Assembly: GCA_964016875.1 (NCBI GenBank)
Contig: OZ024724.1
Span: 15,790,501 to 15,854,500 of the forward strand
Direction: 5' to 3'
Source: Fallopia convolvulus
Taxonomy: Eukaryota > Streptophyta > Magnoliopsida > Caryophyllales > Polygonaceae
Length of the DNA: 64,000 nucleotides
In this document: piece by piece, positions 1 to 11,933 of the stretch
Numbering within the stretch: position 1 is the first letter of the stretch
Layout of the letters: each line of letters opens with the position of its first letter
The notes under the pieces: model-generated
Databases searched by the model: none
Told to the model about the DNA's origin: nothing
The model's input: the letters and a program-made list of their open reading frames with translations, nothing else
Made by a program: the position numbers and the translations under genes

Positions 1-490
1 TCATCATTGATCTCCCATGTTAGGCTCTTACTCTCCTCAGTTTCCACACTATTGTCATCATAAGAGCCAACACTTTCATCTCCATCTTCCTCTTCATCAA
101 CAATTGTAGGCCCTTCCTCTTCACCAACTAGAGGCTCAACATATACTACCATTTGTAGGCAATTACCACCTTCAACTTCAGCTTCAACTTCAACTTTATA
201 GTATGCTTAACATAAAAATATACCTCATCCCCATCTTTCAATGTGCTAGCAAGTTCCACCAGTGCGCAATCACTCATTTTCCTGAATGCAACAACATTTA
301 TGCCCTTATAGTACACCCCATAAAATTCCGAATACCCTAAATTTCTCACATACCAACATAATTCGAACATACTGAAAAATATGTATCAATGTCACTAAAT
401 TTCTGTATAAAATCATCAATGTAAGCATGTTGCAGGAAATCCACAAACTTACTAGCATGGTGCTACACGATATGCACCAAACCCATCGCA
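1..490 (-). pseudogene. PB1-like N-terminal fragment of a Mutator-type transposase
   Basis: Reading leftward, the segment gives a partial protein with the pattern seen in the PB1-like domain at the start of many plant Mutator-type proteins. It contains the stretches WYVRNLGYSEFYGVYYK and LKDGDEVYFYVKH, followed by a run of alternating K and L residues. An acidic Glu/Asp-rich tail continues to the window edge in another frame. Upstream, a second stretch (DFLQHAYIDDFIQKF, around 380-450) lies in a different frame and is preceded by stops. Frames are therefore broken and the copy is dead. No MULE catalytic domain is visible, and the rest may lie beyond position 1. The domain assignment is by pattern recognition only; a simple hypothetical ORF is the alternative. 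Confidence 0.4.
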
Positions 491-1544
491 ATCCCTAGCA
501 ATAGTACAATCAATTTAGGATTTTAAGTCTAGTGGATAGCATTGACTCACACCTATCACCAAAAGATATAATATTAAATACATAAGATATAAAGGATAGG
601 ATTTTTGGCAAGTCAATCTAGCTAAAGATAGTCTTTCCAAAAATATGTAACAAACCTTATCCAAAATAACCAACTCCCTCAGACTAAGGAAATAGATAGA
701 TTTGGACAAGAGAGAGAAGGACACACCAATGACTTAGACGACAAGCCAAGGGAGTCGGCTTGTGCGCCAAGGCATGCCAAGGTCGACAAAGGAATAGGCG
801 TGTCGCACCTTACCTGCGTGTTAGGGCGTGGAATCCTCGTCCCCGGGTTGCGATGGTACGCAACTTGCGTGCCAAGGCTCCGAGTGAATTCCGAGGGCGG
901 TGGCGTGGCTTGTCCCGCAAGAGACGCCGCTCGTGACAAGAGGCATGGGTGTGCCGATGGAGTGTGCCAAGACTAGGGGCGCGTCCGATGCAATTGTGGC
1001 GAGGACTTGGTCTTTGTTGATGGTGTCCGATGCTACTAATCTAGCGATGCTCTAGGTCACCAATGATTGAGTTGCTTGAGCTATAGACTTGGCTCATCAT
1101 TGGTCCCTTGGAATGGACACACATGGCTTGTTCCTCGTCTTGTTGTGACGTGGTTGGATGTGTGGTCACATAAAAAATGTGGCAAGGTTATTTAACACAT
1201 CAATGCACATGTGTGACACTCGAAGGATCTTTGGTGACTAGGTGTCTAGTAGAACGCAAAAGGCTAAATTCAAGTGTTCAATAGAACAAATCCAAAGGTC
1301 AAGTGTCTAAATGACTATTTTGCACAAGTACAAGTCTTTGTATATGTATTCTGCCTATCTTGAATATATCATGAATATCTTATGTTGATTTAGATGAGGA
1401 AGCAATGTGAGAAATTCATGGATAAGATATACGCGTATTGATAAGAAATTGCGAACTAAAAGTAATTAAAGATATTGATTAAAGATCTTATTAAGTAAAC
1501 GTCTACCCCCTCTTTCTTATTTAAATAAGGTTCTTATCTACTAA
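491..1544. other. Unassigned intergenic sequence, GC-rich patch
   Basis: No supported gene. Positions 720-1010 form a GC-rich island in AT-rich surroundings. It is built of words such as gtgtcgcac and ggcgtgg that resemble the GC-rich islands of element X (3140-3440, 5600-5940, 8830-8940). It may be a fragment of a related retrotransposon. Confidence 0.3.
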
Positions 1545-1720
1545 TAACTGGTTGGTCTAGTGGGATGAGGTCTAGGCTCCTTAACCGTTTGTTAAAGAGG
1601 TTTGAAGTTCAAATCTCCCTAGCGATGCGTATGAAAAAACTAAAATGGAAGGGCCGCTCCAATAATGGGCATCTATAGTACTAGTTTTGCATGTAGATTG
1701 GCTTTGACTAATCGAATCGA
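1545..1720 (+). mobile_element. tRNA-derived SINE (copy 1)
   Basis: A pol III internal promoter is visible. The A box ggtctagtgg (1554-1563) fits RRYNNARYGG, and the B box gttcaaatc (1607-1615) fits GWTCRANNC. They are about 43 nt apart, as in tRNA-derived SINEs. A non-tRNA body follows to about 1720. The 3' end and target-site duplication could not be fixed by eye. Confidence 0.5.
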
Positions 1721-2978
1721 ACGATATAAATAAAGGTTATATATTTGCTAACATGAACATTGGAGATGAAATAATGGGAAGAAACACTAATTCGAGTAAT
1801 TTTTTATCACTATTGTTGTAATCACAATTTTTCTAATAAGGTAAATTGTATTCCAAAGGGAAAAAAAAACCCTATTACTTACAAAATACTTTTGGCCTCA
1901 CTTGGGAAAAGTTTAGCTCCAAACTCGAATCTAGGCAAAAAATCAGCCACTCAACAAGAGAGCGTCAAAGTTCAAAAGCGAAAGATAATCAATTAGAAAT
2001 ACAATCAAGCCCTTTAGAGGGTTATTCTAAGGCAACATACCTAAGCTACGCAATAATTTTGTTTCCTTGTTAATCCTAAGACGAATCCTGCCTTTCGATC
2101 TGATATAAACGACCTTCTTGATTCATTGTTTGATTCATCGATAGTTGTAGGACCATGGCCAAAGCAAAGACGGTTCCTAGATTTTCATGCTCCATACACA
2201 ATAGTTTGGCAATCATGGAGCCAAATTTTGAAAATAGTAGATCTTTTCTTTTTCCTGGCAATAAACCAATTAATTCAGCTAAGGAGAGTCAAACCACACA
2301 TTATCCTAAGTCTCAAATGGATAGTTATTAGTGGGTTATTCCAATAGGATATTGGTATGGCACTTATTAAGCCTCTCCCTAATTAGAGCTTTATTCGATC
2401 CATGAGATGAAGGCATGATGGAGGAGGTTAGGTCAACTCTAGAGGAGCTCCCCCATTCAATGTCATCACCATGGCTCATCTAAGTCTCGCAGAAAAATGG
2501 ACTAGTGACTTATAAATCCCGGTCCAACATTCATCCAATTCATGCCCCAAAAGTTGTGATTTGATGGCAAGAATGCGGTCACAGGTTTGCAAAATCAATC
2601 TCCAATACTTGTGTTATAACCTGCATTTTTAGAGCATTTTAGGATACATCTTAGGTCATGTTTGATTTTTTTTAGTTAAGTCCTTTGGATGTTTTATTGT
2701 AGTCTTGTAATTTTAAGGAGTATATCGAGCATTATGAAGATGTTCGAGCTAACGAGGGGATCTAGTGAAGGTTATGGAGATGAAGAAAAAATGATAATGA
2801 AAAGGAATGAGCCAATTAAGAATGACCCGATCGAGGCTCAGACCAATTCTTAGGCCGGGTCGTGAAACGTAACAAGGATGAGAAAAGAACCAACAGAAGG
2901 AACCAGACCGAGTGCTAGATTATGTGTCAGCCTGGTGCTCAACTGTTTTGCATGATTGGTTACATGAAGATCACCCAA
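1721..2978. other. Unassigned sequence left of element X
   Basis: No coding region or RNA gene could be supported. This stretch forms the left flank into which element X inserted; its continuation is to the right of 25407. Confidence 0.3.
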
Positions 2979-2983
2979 CCGGG

Positions 2984-4156
2984 TGTTGGTGATTTGTGAA
3001 AAGTCATCAATCCCATTATGTGCATATTGAGAAAAGAAGTCACAAAGAAATGTATATCGAGAAGATTGACCATGTGACTTGACATGATATGATGAGAGAG
3101 TTGTAAAGTGGTCATAGAAAAGTCAAGAGTCCAAGAGATGCACTTACGCCAAGGCGCGGAACCTCGTGTGCCGAGTATGTTACTAATGCAACGGCGCATG
3201 GCTAGGGCTCGCCTATACGTTGTGAGCGCAACGCTCGGACACGGTATGAGCACGACGCTCGGGTGAGGCGCGCTAATGCATGGTGAGCGGCGCATGTGTG
3301 TTGGGAACGTGTGTGACAGTCGGGGCACGCCTACGCCTTGGTTGTGGCACGATCGAGTATCCGTTGTTGGTTAGGATCAAGGGCATGTGTTGCGGCGCGC
3401 CTAGGGTTTTGACACAAGGCGTCGGGCATTAGTATTGAGCTAGGGTTTTTGTTTTAAGCAAGGAAAGATTGTTTATTAGCTTTGTGCATTATCATTTGAA
3501 TGATTGGTAGCGTCTCTAAGTTTGGTGAATGTATTATACAAAGAACATAGTACGAGAATAGCTTGGCACATAGTTATGAATGCTAGAAAGGAGTTTTGAA
3601 GCTTCAAACTAGTTTAAAGTTAGCTCTATAAGCTTAACTCATCTCTTTACTCAAAGAACTAGCTTGGTAGGAAGCTCATGTAGCTAGGATTTAGCTCAAG
3701 GAAGCTCAAACTAGCTAGGGTTAGCTCAAATAGCTTGTAAGTCAGCTCAAGCCAGCTCAACTAGCTGAGGGCCAGCTACACTAGCTAAGTGACCTAGCTT
3801 GGTACCTAGCTATGCTAGCTTGCCATGGGCCATGGTGGGCCAGCTCATGGGGCATGCCATTGGGCTTGGATGGGCCGCACATGTGGGATGAATTTTGGGC
3901 CTAGTGCCATGCCATCTTGGGCTTGATTTTAGACTTATTTGAGTGACTCGTTGGCATTATCGAAGACACCTTTATAAACTGTTTTAATAGTCGGTGATAA
4001 TTACCTTTATGGTCTACACCCAAACGAGACTACCTTTTGGGATTTACTCACGAGATTACCCTTTAGGGTCTACTCAAACCGCCTTGATATACAAGGGCCA
4101 ACTTTTACTTCAACTTGACTTTGCAAAATGGTATTCTTTATATCCTAAAATCAATA
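2984..4156 (+). repeat. 5' LTR of element X
   Basis: This is homologous base for base to the split right LTR (10912-10955 plus 23533-25402), but lacks about 650 bp present there at roughly 24530-25165. It has two unusual zones. One is a GC-rich island (3140-3440). The other, 3590-3810, is an AGCT-rich tract with dozens of short tagct/agctc words. The end reads tcaata, probably a mutated tcaaca, as in the right LTR. Confidence 0.7.
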
Positions 4157-4217
4157 ATCTTCAACAAATATTATGTTTATGTTGTTTTTTGCTGTCTTGT
4201 TTGTTAAGTTTGAGGAT

Positions 4218-4466
4218 ATGGCTAATCGAGGGGATAAAACGATCGATGACGTGACCTCTACCATGAGGGAAGTTAAGATCGAATCCCCTAGTCCCATAAG
4301 GGTAAACGAAGTGGACAACGGAGGGCTCCAAGACTTCGACGAGTGGCTTGAAGAGTACAACCGAAGCATGGCTAATTGGGATTGGTACATCACTAACGTG
4401 AAAATTGAACCCAATCTCGAAAGTGCTAAGGGAAAGTTCTTGCGCCTCAACCCTCCAATGCTATAG
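4218..4466 (+). CDS. Short ORF at the start of element X internal region
   Basis: An 82-codon ORF opens MANRGDKTIDDVTSTMREVK just downstream of the left LTR, where gag would normally begin. It is acidic, rich in Glu, Asp and Asn, with no zinc knuckle, membrane segment or other motif that I recognise. An in-frame ATG further upstream at 4173 would add a hydrophobic stretch that looks like noncoding DNA, so 4218 is the better start. It may be a remnant of a gag N-terminus or chance. I assign no function. Confidence 0.25.
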   Translation: MANRGDKTIDDVTSTMREVKIESPSPIRVNEVDNGGLQDFDEWLEEYNRSMANWDWYITNVKIEPNLESAKGKFLRLNPPML

Positions 4467-5942
4467 AGGCTCGTGATCCTAACCATGGAAATGAGGGAAG
4501 GCAAGGGTGCTCGAGGTTCAAGAGGTGCATGAGGTCTAGGGCGAAGCACACGCTTGCCAAGCCTAGGATGAGCATCCCTAAGGCCGAGCCTTTGGGGGAT
4601 GGATGAGCCGCTGTTGGTGGTGTCTATTGGGAAAATGTCTATGGGGATCGTAGGCCAATAAGGCCGATCTATTTCTCACTTTGTGGCATTAGGCGCCGTG
4701 CTTGATTTATGCAAGGTTGTAGTTTCCTTTTATACATGTGTTGTATTAGCATAGAAAGTGTGCTTTAAATTTATGTATGTATGTGAACCTTGAATAAAGG
4801 GTTATAGTGTATGGTTTGATTGATTAAGACGATCATGTAATTATTTATGTTTGAAATAATAAACTATGGCTTGATTTATAATATGATCTTAACAACATAT
4901 GTGCAAGAAGAGGATAATCTCCTATTCTTAATATCTACTTTAAAAGTTGATTTTTGGTTCATCTCTTTTGGATCATCCTAAACAGATTACCCTTGAGTCA
5001 ACTTTTCTTTGATATGGACGACTCATGCTCTAGACTACCTTCGGGGCTACTAGAGTAATTAGACTACCTTCGGGTCTACTAATGTAAGGGTCTACTAGAT
5101 TGCCCCCACGTGAGAGGGTTGACATATGTTGGCCATGAATACACTAAAGAATACGTAAAAGGAGATTGTAAGAGTCACTTTGATAAGTTGCGTGTGGAAG
5201 ATCACTTGTGTGATTTCATGGAAAACATGTTTCTTATGGAAAAGGCAATTTAAAAGTCTTGATTGGTTTAAATTAAGATTTCTTGCATATTTATATTGAG
5301 CAATGAATTCATGAGAGTCATATCTCTTATCGCTTGGTCGAACAAAAGTTTGACAAGGAATAAAAGTGTTGAGTGCATAGGCTTCGATATTTTGGCACTA
5401 CAAGGGTCGATCATGGCTTGACCGGTCTTGTCACGCATATATATTCTTAAAGGATAGTGACTTGAAAATAAAATGAAGTATGGATAACTGTTGGCTTGTC
5501 TAAATGTTGACATGGAATGTGCCTTGAATTAAAAAATCTAATGTCAAAAGCATTGCCATGAAAAGGGGCCGATCAAGAAATTACTTGGATTAAACCAAGA
5601 CACGCCCTTGTTTGGGCTATGACGCGCCGTGAAGTGCCAGGTCTTGGTAGCGTATTTCGCGGCTCTCGACGTTAGTGGTCGTGACACTTATGGCGCACCA
5701 GAAGCACGCCCGTGATGGGGACGGTGCATCGACCCTCTCGACGCTAGGCACTAGGAGTCGCCGCACATGGGTCGAGTTGTGGGTGCGCATGGCGAAGGCT
5801 TTGGCATGCCCTAGGTTTTGCACATGCCTTGGCGCGTAGAGACTTGGTGCTCGGTGTTTGGCATGGTTAGGGCTTGCGACAAGGTGAAGGCGCGCTCATG
5901 TCGAATTTCGATGTGTCACTCCTTTGGGTACGTGGTGCTCGA
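4467..5942. other. Element X internal region, left part
   Basis: No coding region. Positions 4985-5115 repeat the words gactacc and ggtctact, echoing the 3' part of the X LTR (4015-4080 and 25235-25325). Positions 5600-5940 are a GC-rich island with many cgcgcc, gcgcacc and cgacg words. Confidence 0.4.
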
Positions 5943-8827
5943 TGTAATAACTGTGGTTTTTGAGGATATTTTTAAATTTTCTCGGATATCCTTTTAACCT
6001 CTTTGTCCGTTTTAACGCTTAATCCGATATTTTTGTCGGAGATTAAATCCTAGAAAATTCTTGGTGATATCCTAAAATCACAAAGAAATGATTTTATGGA
6101 TCGGTGTGAATTCTAGGATTTTTCAGTGGAAAAAGAATATTTATTGGATAAGCCGTCTTTTTAATTATGTACTGTAAAGGATATAAAATACGAAATGGAA
6201 GCCTTAAAAATTGAAGGTAGCAAGATATAATCATGAAAAATTGATTTTATTGGTCTACATAATTTACGGGATGTTTTGGATTTAGTAAGTTTTTCCATCC
6301 GAGGTACATAATTTTACCGCTTTAACGCAAGTTCCGTTCCGAGACGGGTTTTGATTTCAAACACCGCCTCTCATTTGCTTAGTAAGGAAGGAATGAAAGA
6401 GATAATATTAGGATGGGTCTCCACCGGCTTATCTTGTCTACCTCATCAAAGTTTACAAATTTAGTTAGAAAGGAAAACAAAGGATGGGAGAGGGAGCTAA
6501 TTAGGAAGAACGACGGACTCGGGGAAACGGAATCCTTCACCGCCGACGATCTTCTTTGCCCAGCCACCACCCTCCACCTTCCACCTCATCTTCTTCTTCA
6601 CCTTTCCTTGGGTTCGTGGCTGCTGCAGAACCGAACCAGCAAGAGAGGAGCAGGACGGAACGTGGACTCGGGAAGGAAGGGTGAGGACTTCACCGTCGGG
6701 AGTCTTCTCTGCCACGTTATGCGACACCGCCGGCGATCGCTAGCTCCTCCAACCACCACCCACCGCAAGGGCCGCCACCGGGCAATGCCCAGCCAGCCTT
6801 GGGCTCGGGAATCGAGCCACTATCGAGACAAACGAGCCATGGGCTCAAGTGAAGATAATTACGATCGAAATTAATTAGCAGGTTGGATGCGGAGCCACCG
6901 TAAGGACCTTTCGGTTCTGCTTTGCTAATTAAATTTATGGTTTTTATAGTCTTGACGTTGATACGGTCCCACTGGTTCAAACCACTCGGGAAACGGACGT
7001 CCGGATCTTCAGTTATAGCGAATACAAGTTTTGATAACGATTGTCAGGTAAAGAACTTTGGATAATTACTCGGGATTCGTTGTTAATCCGTTTGATCCGA
7101 GATTTGGTCACCTTTAAGAATTGTTGCTAATGAACAATTTTTATTTAGAAAATTGTTTCAAAAGTGAAGCGGATAATTAGTTATAATTCCGCCAAGATGG
7201 CTCATTAAAGCATGATAACTAAGGATTTATTATATATCGATATTCGAAAATCAAATCGATTATCGATTAGGAAGTTGTAGGAGTTGATTATACAACTAAG
7301 AAGTGTTTCCGTGAGCTCGTTGTTGAGAAATTCTTTTGTTATATTTGGCAGAAGGGTGATAAAGATTACTGTTGAATTGCTAAGGACGTTGAGCAAGCCT
7401 TCTAAGGCAAGTGGACGGTTCTCTCTTGCATTATGGTTATTAAATGAGGAATTGAATCCGATTTAATATTTGTGTTGGGAACAACTTGTATTCTTATTAA
7501 AATATGATAGGTTTTTATATTTGTTAGAAATAATGACCATGTTGTTTATTCAGTTTTGCGGTAGAACTGGATTTAGGTCCGTTATGTGTGACCTTGTATG
7601 TTGTCTCACGCTGAGACATTGTTGTTGATTAAGGTAATTTCAGGGAGGGGAACGTGGTTCCATATCCTCTCTTTAAAACAATATTACATTAGGAGGGGCC
7701 TAACCCTAATGGTGGGTCATGACTCTTCCCCTGCTCTTCGTGTGAGAGGGGTGATGCGCACTCTAGCTAAATGCAATTGGCACGGTGCAGTGTAGACGAC
7801 AGGGTAATAGGCCTCTCTGATCTCTACCTCACCATATGCAAAATGAAAGATCAAGGATAGCTTAAGTCCTGTGATCTTGGTACAAGGTAGATGACAATGG
7901 ATGAAATACTCCAATGATCTCTACAATACCAGAATATTTCGGCAGTAGTTCGAGCCGATTAAAAGCCACCAACTTGATTGTGAAAAGTTTTGAAAGTAAT
8001 ATAAGTGTGTTAGGCACATTAATATACCTGAATGGTTCGTCCAGTGGGAAGGCCATTAATGCTCTCGGTTATGAATGATTCTTAATCAAACTTTGATTAA
8101 GTTAATCTGAATAGTCGATGGAGGCTTTTCAAAATGTTATGTGATTAATATGAGTTCCCAACAATTGTTTATGCTTCTTAAAGAAACCACAAGCGGTGGT
8201 GTTCTCTCTCTTGATTATGCGAGTCTCCTTCTTTTTCTCTATAATACTGCTAACTGTTGGATCATAATCCGAGTCTAATCGAATTTGGATACCAATATGT
8301 TTAGTTACAACCATAAGAACCAAGTTAGATTCTCCGATTGCTTAGTCTTTCATTAGACTAACCCGTCCATCTTCTTTTCTTTTATATGGTCGGCTGGTGT
8401 CCACCGTTGGTTTACGGCACATCAGGTTCTTCTTGGAAGTTGATTCAAGAGGCAGATTCAGAGGTTTGAAGCTCCAGAAGATGAAGAAAGGTTTCCAATG
8501 GCTATACTTGAGTGAAGATCATGGTTGAACTACTTCAAAACGAAGCTGAGTTTCAGAAATAAGAACTTAAGGAAGACTTGATGAAGATTTTGTTTAAATA
8601 GAAGGTTGTTCTATTTATTTACTAATTCTTTTTAAGTTAAGGCTTGTATAAGACCTTTTATTCTCTTTTCCACTGTAAATTTGTACTTAATTTTGTTAGG
8701 TTTTAAATGGTTTCATTTACCTTGTTTTTAGTTTGTTCAGTCAGTTTAAAGCCTTGGGTAGCTTCGGTTTAGTCTTAATCGGGGTTACTGGCGCTAATAC
8801 CTCCAGGGTAAGTAAGGGGGTGTTACA
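5943..8827 (-). mobile_element. Solo LTR of a chromovirus-like (Tekay/Del type) retrotransposon
   Basis: On the - strand the unit starts TGTAACACCCCC and ends in TTACA. It is bounded by a perfect five-base duplication, ctcga, at 5938-5942 and 8828-8832. Length is 2885 bp. The TGTAACACCCC start is typical of long LTRs of plant chromoviruses of the Del/Tekay group. No internal coding region or second LTR is present, so recombination between LTRs is the simplest explanation. Open frames inside (for example 6413-6874) have no recognisable protein pattern. It interrupts the internal region of element X. Confidence 0.6.
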
Positions 8828-8832
8828 CTCGA

Positions 8833-10897
8833 CGTCGCCGCTTCTTGGCGAGTCACAAGGCACGACTGTGCGTAAGTCATGGCACGTTAAGGCTTGTCGT
8901 GACCAAGCCTCCTCCATGTTTGGTGCTCGACGCTTGGCGTCATTATATTAGTTGACGGTTCATAAGCGCCTCTATGAGAGGCACTTAGTTTTGATTGCTT
9001 AATAATCAATGGAGTCATACTTGACTCATGAATTATTTCCAATTCTGGAAAAGGAGATGTTAAAGTGATGTAATTGAGTTTAAAAAACTTGGAATATCAC
9101 ATACCCAATAAGGTTTTGGGGTGGCTCATGTTGTATGCTATTAGGTTGGATTGAAAGAACTTGTTTGAGAAATTTTTTAAAGGGCTGGTTTTAGATCTTT
9201 CAATTTTACATGTAATGGTCTAGAAGAGACCTATGAGGACGTTTGATCCATCCTCGGATCGAAGGAAAGAAAAGAGAAGTGTCAATGCGCCACAAATGCT
9301 TAAGTGTTGACAACTTGGTTAAACTAGTTATATAGTTAAGTGGACCATTGAAATGACCAAGGCATCTATGATGGCATGTTTTATGAAAAACAAATCTTAA
9401 CATGTGTAGTGAACACTTGTAATAAGATGAATGCCTTGTGAGCGTAATTATTCAAGTTTCTTTAGATTTCTAGGAAAAGGAAGAATTGAATCATCTCATA
9501 TCTTTTTATGGATGATGATCCTATGGAATTCGCAAAGTATTGGTGATTAGGATGAGAGTTATACATGAAGCAACAAAGCTTTGTGTTAAATGGCCAAAAG
9601 GAAAATAATGTCATTTGAAAAGTCTTTCTAAAGACCGAATGTATATGCTATAGTACAAAGGAAATATAGTAAGTTTAAATAACTCTAGTTAAGGAGTTTT
9701 AATAAGTCTATATGCAAATGACATGGTTGATTTGGTAGAAACCAAATGAAATAGATGAGATGTAAAAGGTCTTGTCTATGAAGTGCTTCATTGATGAAAT
9801 TATGAAGATGCCAATGTGAAGAGATGAAGGTGAATAAGATTTTATAAATCTTTATTTGGGTTAATAATACATTGGAAAGGAAATGGAAATTCTTTGATTT
9901 TACAAATGATTGAGACACCTATGGATCAAGGGATACACGGTTCTAGAGTATGTGTGTCATGCCTTGAGGACCTTCAAGTGATAGGGTGTTGATACCTTGA
10001 CAAGGCCATTGTCAAAGGTATGATGTTTAAAAATGCTTAAGGCATTGGATGTGTGCAAATGCTTTCTATTTTGGAAAGGCTAGAATGCAAGTTGGGTCAC
10101 CAAAATATGGAAGACTACTAATCGACGAGTGGTCATTAATTCCTATTTGGGTGATGGGTCGACATTCTTGGAAATTCCAAGAGGCAATCTTACATGTATT
10201 TCGACCTTGGGTCGGAATTTGACATTTAGGTGTGAAGGAATATTATTTTGAGAAATAATTCACCCTTAAGAGTCAACTCAGTTGAGTTTTGATAAACACG
10301 ATAAGGATGTTGTTCTCTTCCCTAGAGATTTTGCATAAGGACTTGTGTTAAATTCAATTTGAGGGATGGGGTTAAAATCCTAGTATCAATCTATGCCTTT
10401 GGACGCCCAATCCCCCCTTGCCGATAGGTGTAGGGCTGAATTCAATGTGGTAAGCCAAGAACATAGGGTTGGAGAGCATAAAAGGCCCATCAAAGGAAAT
10501 GCTCTAGCCTAGATAAAAGGGGAAGTTTCTAAACTTTGTTTCATGATGAAACTTTGGAAAGTGCCTTTGTAGGAGCACGCTAGAAGTTTCAACTAAGCAT
10601 ATGTGGAAGTATAAGGCTTCTTCCAAGGGAGTTTTAGGATTACTCGCCTAAAAGCATATGTGAAAAGGATATGGTACGTAAAGCCTTTAAAAGCGTCAAG
10701 TTTAAAGAATAAATGTTATGTAACTCATGTCGTACTATTGCTTGATGTACTTAGACAAGTTGAGTGTTCAATTCTTAGAACACCACGATTCTTTAGCGCA
10801 CAATGTTGATAGCTACAAGTTGTAAATTCAAATCCAGGGAATATTTACTTCTATGATATAAAGTTTGAAAATTTTTCGAGTCTTGATGACATTGCTC
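8833..10897. other. Element X internal region, right part
   Basis: The GC-rich island continues at 8833-8940, then AT-rich DNA runs to the polypurine tract. No ORF with a recognisable domain was found on either strand. Confidence 0.4.
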
Positions 10898-10911
10898 AAA
10901 TGGGGGAGGAA
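10898..10911 (+). promoter_or_regulatory. Polypurine tract of element X
   Basis: The tract aaatgggggaggaa lies directly before the TGTTGG start of the right LTR. This is the expected plus-strand primer position, and it identifies this LTR as the 3' copy. Confidence 0.7.
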
Positions 10912-10955
10912 TGTTGGTCATTTGTGAAAAGTCATCAATCTCATTGTGTGCATAC

Positions 10956-11815
10956 TTGATATCTGCCTTTCTAGTCGTGTTTTTAGGGTGTGTTTTTAGT
11001 GTGTTTGAGTCTTTTTCTTTAGTTTTGTGTTTTGTTTTGAGTCGTTTGTGTGGTTTTTCGTATTTCCTTAAGATATGGAGTCTACATAAGCTTTGGTAGT
11101 GTTTTTGTAGGTTTTTGGAGATTTTTAGAGCATTTTTTGAAGTGAGGAGCAAAACCGAAGAAAGCTTTTATGGAATGAAGTGAAGATCAAGATCAAGCTA
11201 TGAATGAACTTTAGAGACCCATTGCCGTGCCAAGGAAGAAAAATCAAGGCAAAAAGGAGGTTAACGACCCCTTATCGAAGCAATAATGAGCCAAATTACA
11301 AAGTCAATGGGGGTCAGTACCGAGGTGGCTAGGGTCGGTACCGAGGTGCCTAGAGAAGAGAAAAGTCGAAAATTTAGAAGAAAAGTGGAGGTGGATAGGA
11401 ATTTGTCATTCATAGTTGAAGCGAAAGCGGAAACCTTGAATCAGAATAGTCAATTAGGGTATTGAAGCAAAAACGGATCAATCCTAGTTGAAGTAGAAGA
11501 GATAGATATTTAAGTTTATTGATTGGATGAAAGTTGGTTGATTTATTTGCATAGTTAACGAAAGTTAGCAAGTTTATGTGATAAAAGCATGATCTCTGTG
11601 TTTCGTTGGCAAATGTATGCATAATTGTTGTTGTGGGGATACCAAAACCTTAGATTTTCTCTCTTCTTGTTAAAAACCCTAACTTTGATTGATTAATTGC
11701 GCTCCATGTAACAAAACTTGACATAGACTTTCTCCCGTGGATGAACCTGACTCCTCTAAACTCAGCGGGGTCTTGATTATAAATTTATTTGTTGTCAAGT
11801 AAATCCCTCTCAACA
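10956..11815 (+). repeat. 5' LTR of element A, internally deleted
   Basis: The LTR is 860 bp against 1378 bp for the 3' copy. The missing block, about 540 bp corresponding to roughly 22560-23105, was lost at about 11390. The remaining parts align closely, including the phrase cluster at 11260-11355. Confidence 0.75.
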
Positions 11816-11818
11816 AAT

Positions 11819-11836
11819 TGGCACCGTTGTCGGGGA
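11819..11836 (+). promoter_or_regulatory. Primer binding site of element A (tRNA-Asp type)
   Basis: The sequence tggcaccgttgtcgggga starts three bases after the LTR end. It matches the complement of the plant tRNA-Asp 3' end (TGGCGCCGTTGCCGGGGA) except for two transitions. This primer is typical of Athila/Tat elements. Confidence 0.75.
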
Positions 11837-11933
11837 AGCGATATCGTTGTGTTTAGTTGCTTTTTGGGTTTGGGAATAGCCCGACCCTGCTTTTGTTTCT
11901 ACACTGTTTTCTTTTGTTTGTGTTTTCAGTTTT

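Noticed and set aside
1554..1615. Possible tRNA gene (A and B boxes)
   Set aside because: The boxes fit, but the acceptor and anticodon stems do not fold; it is followed by SINE-type body sequence. The same applies to 15036-15103 and 52063-52115.
6413..6874. 153-codon open frame as a gene
   Set aside because: It lies inside a solo LTR, has no domain pattern or splice context, and overlaps equally long frames on the other strand.
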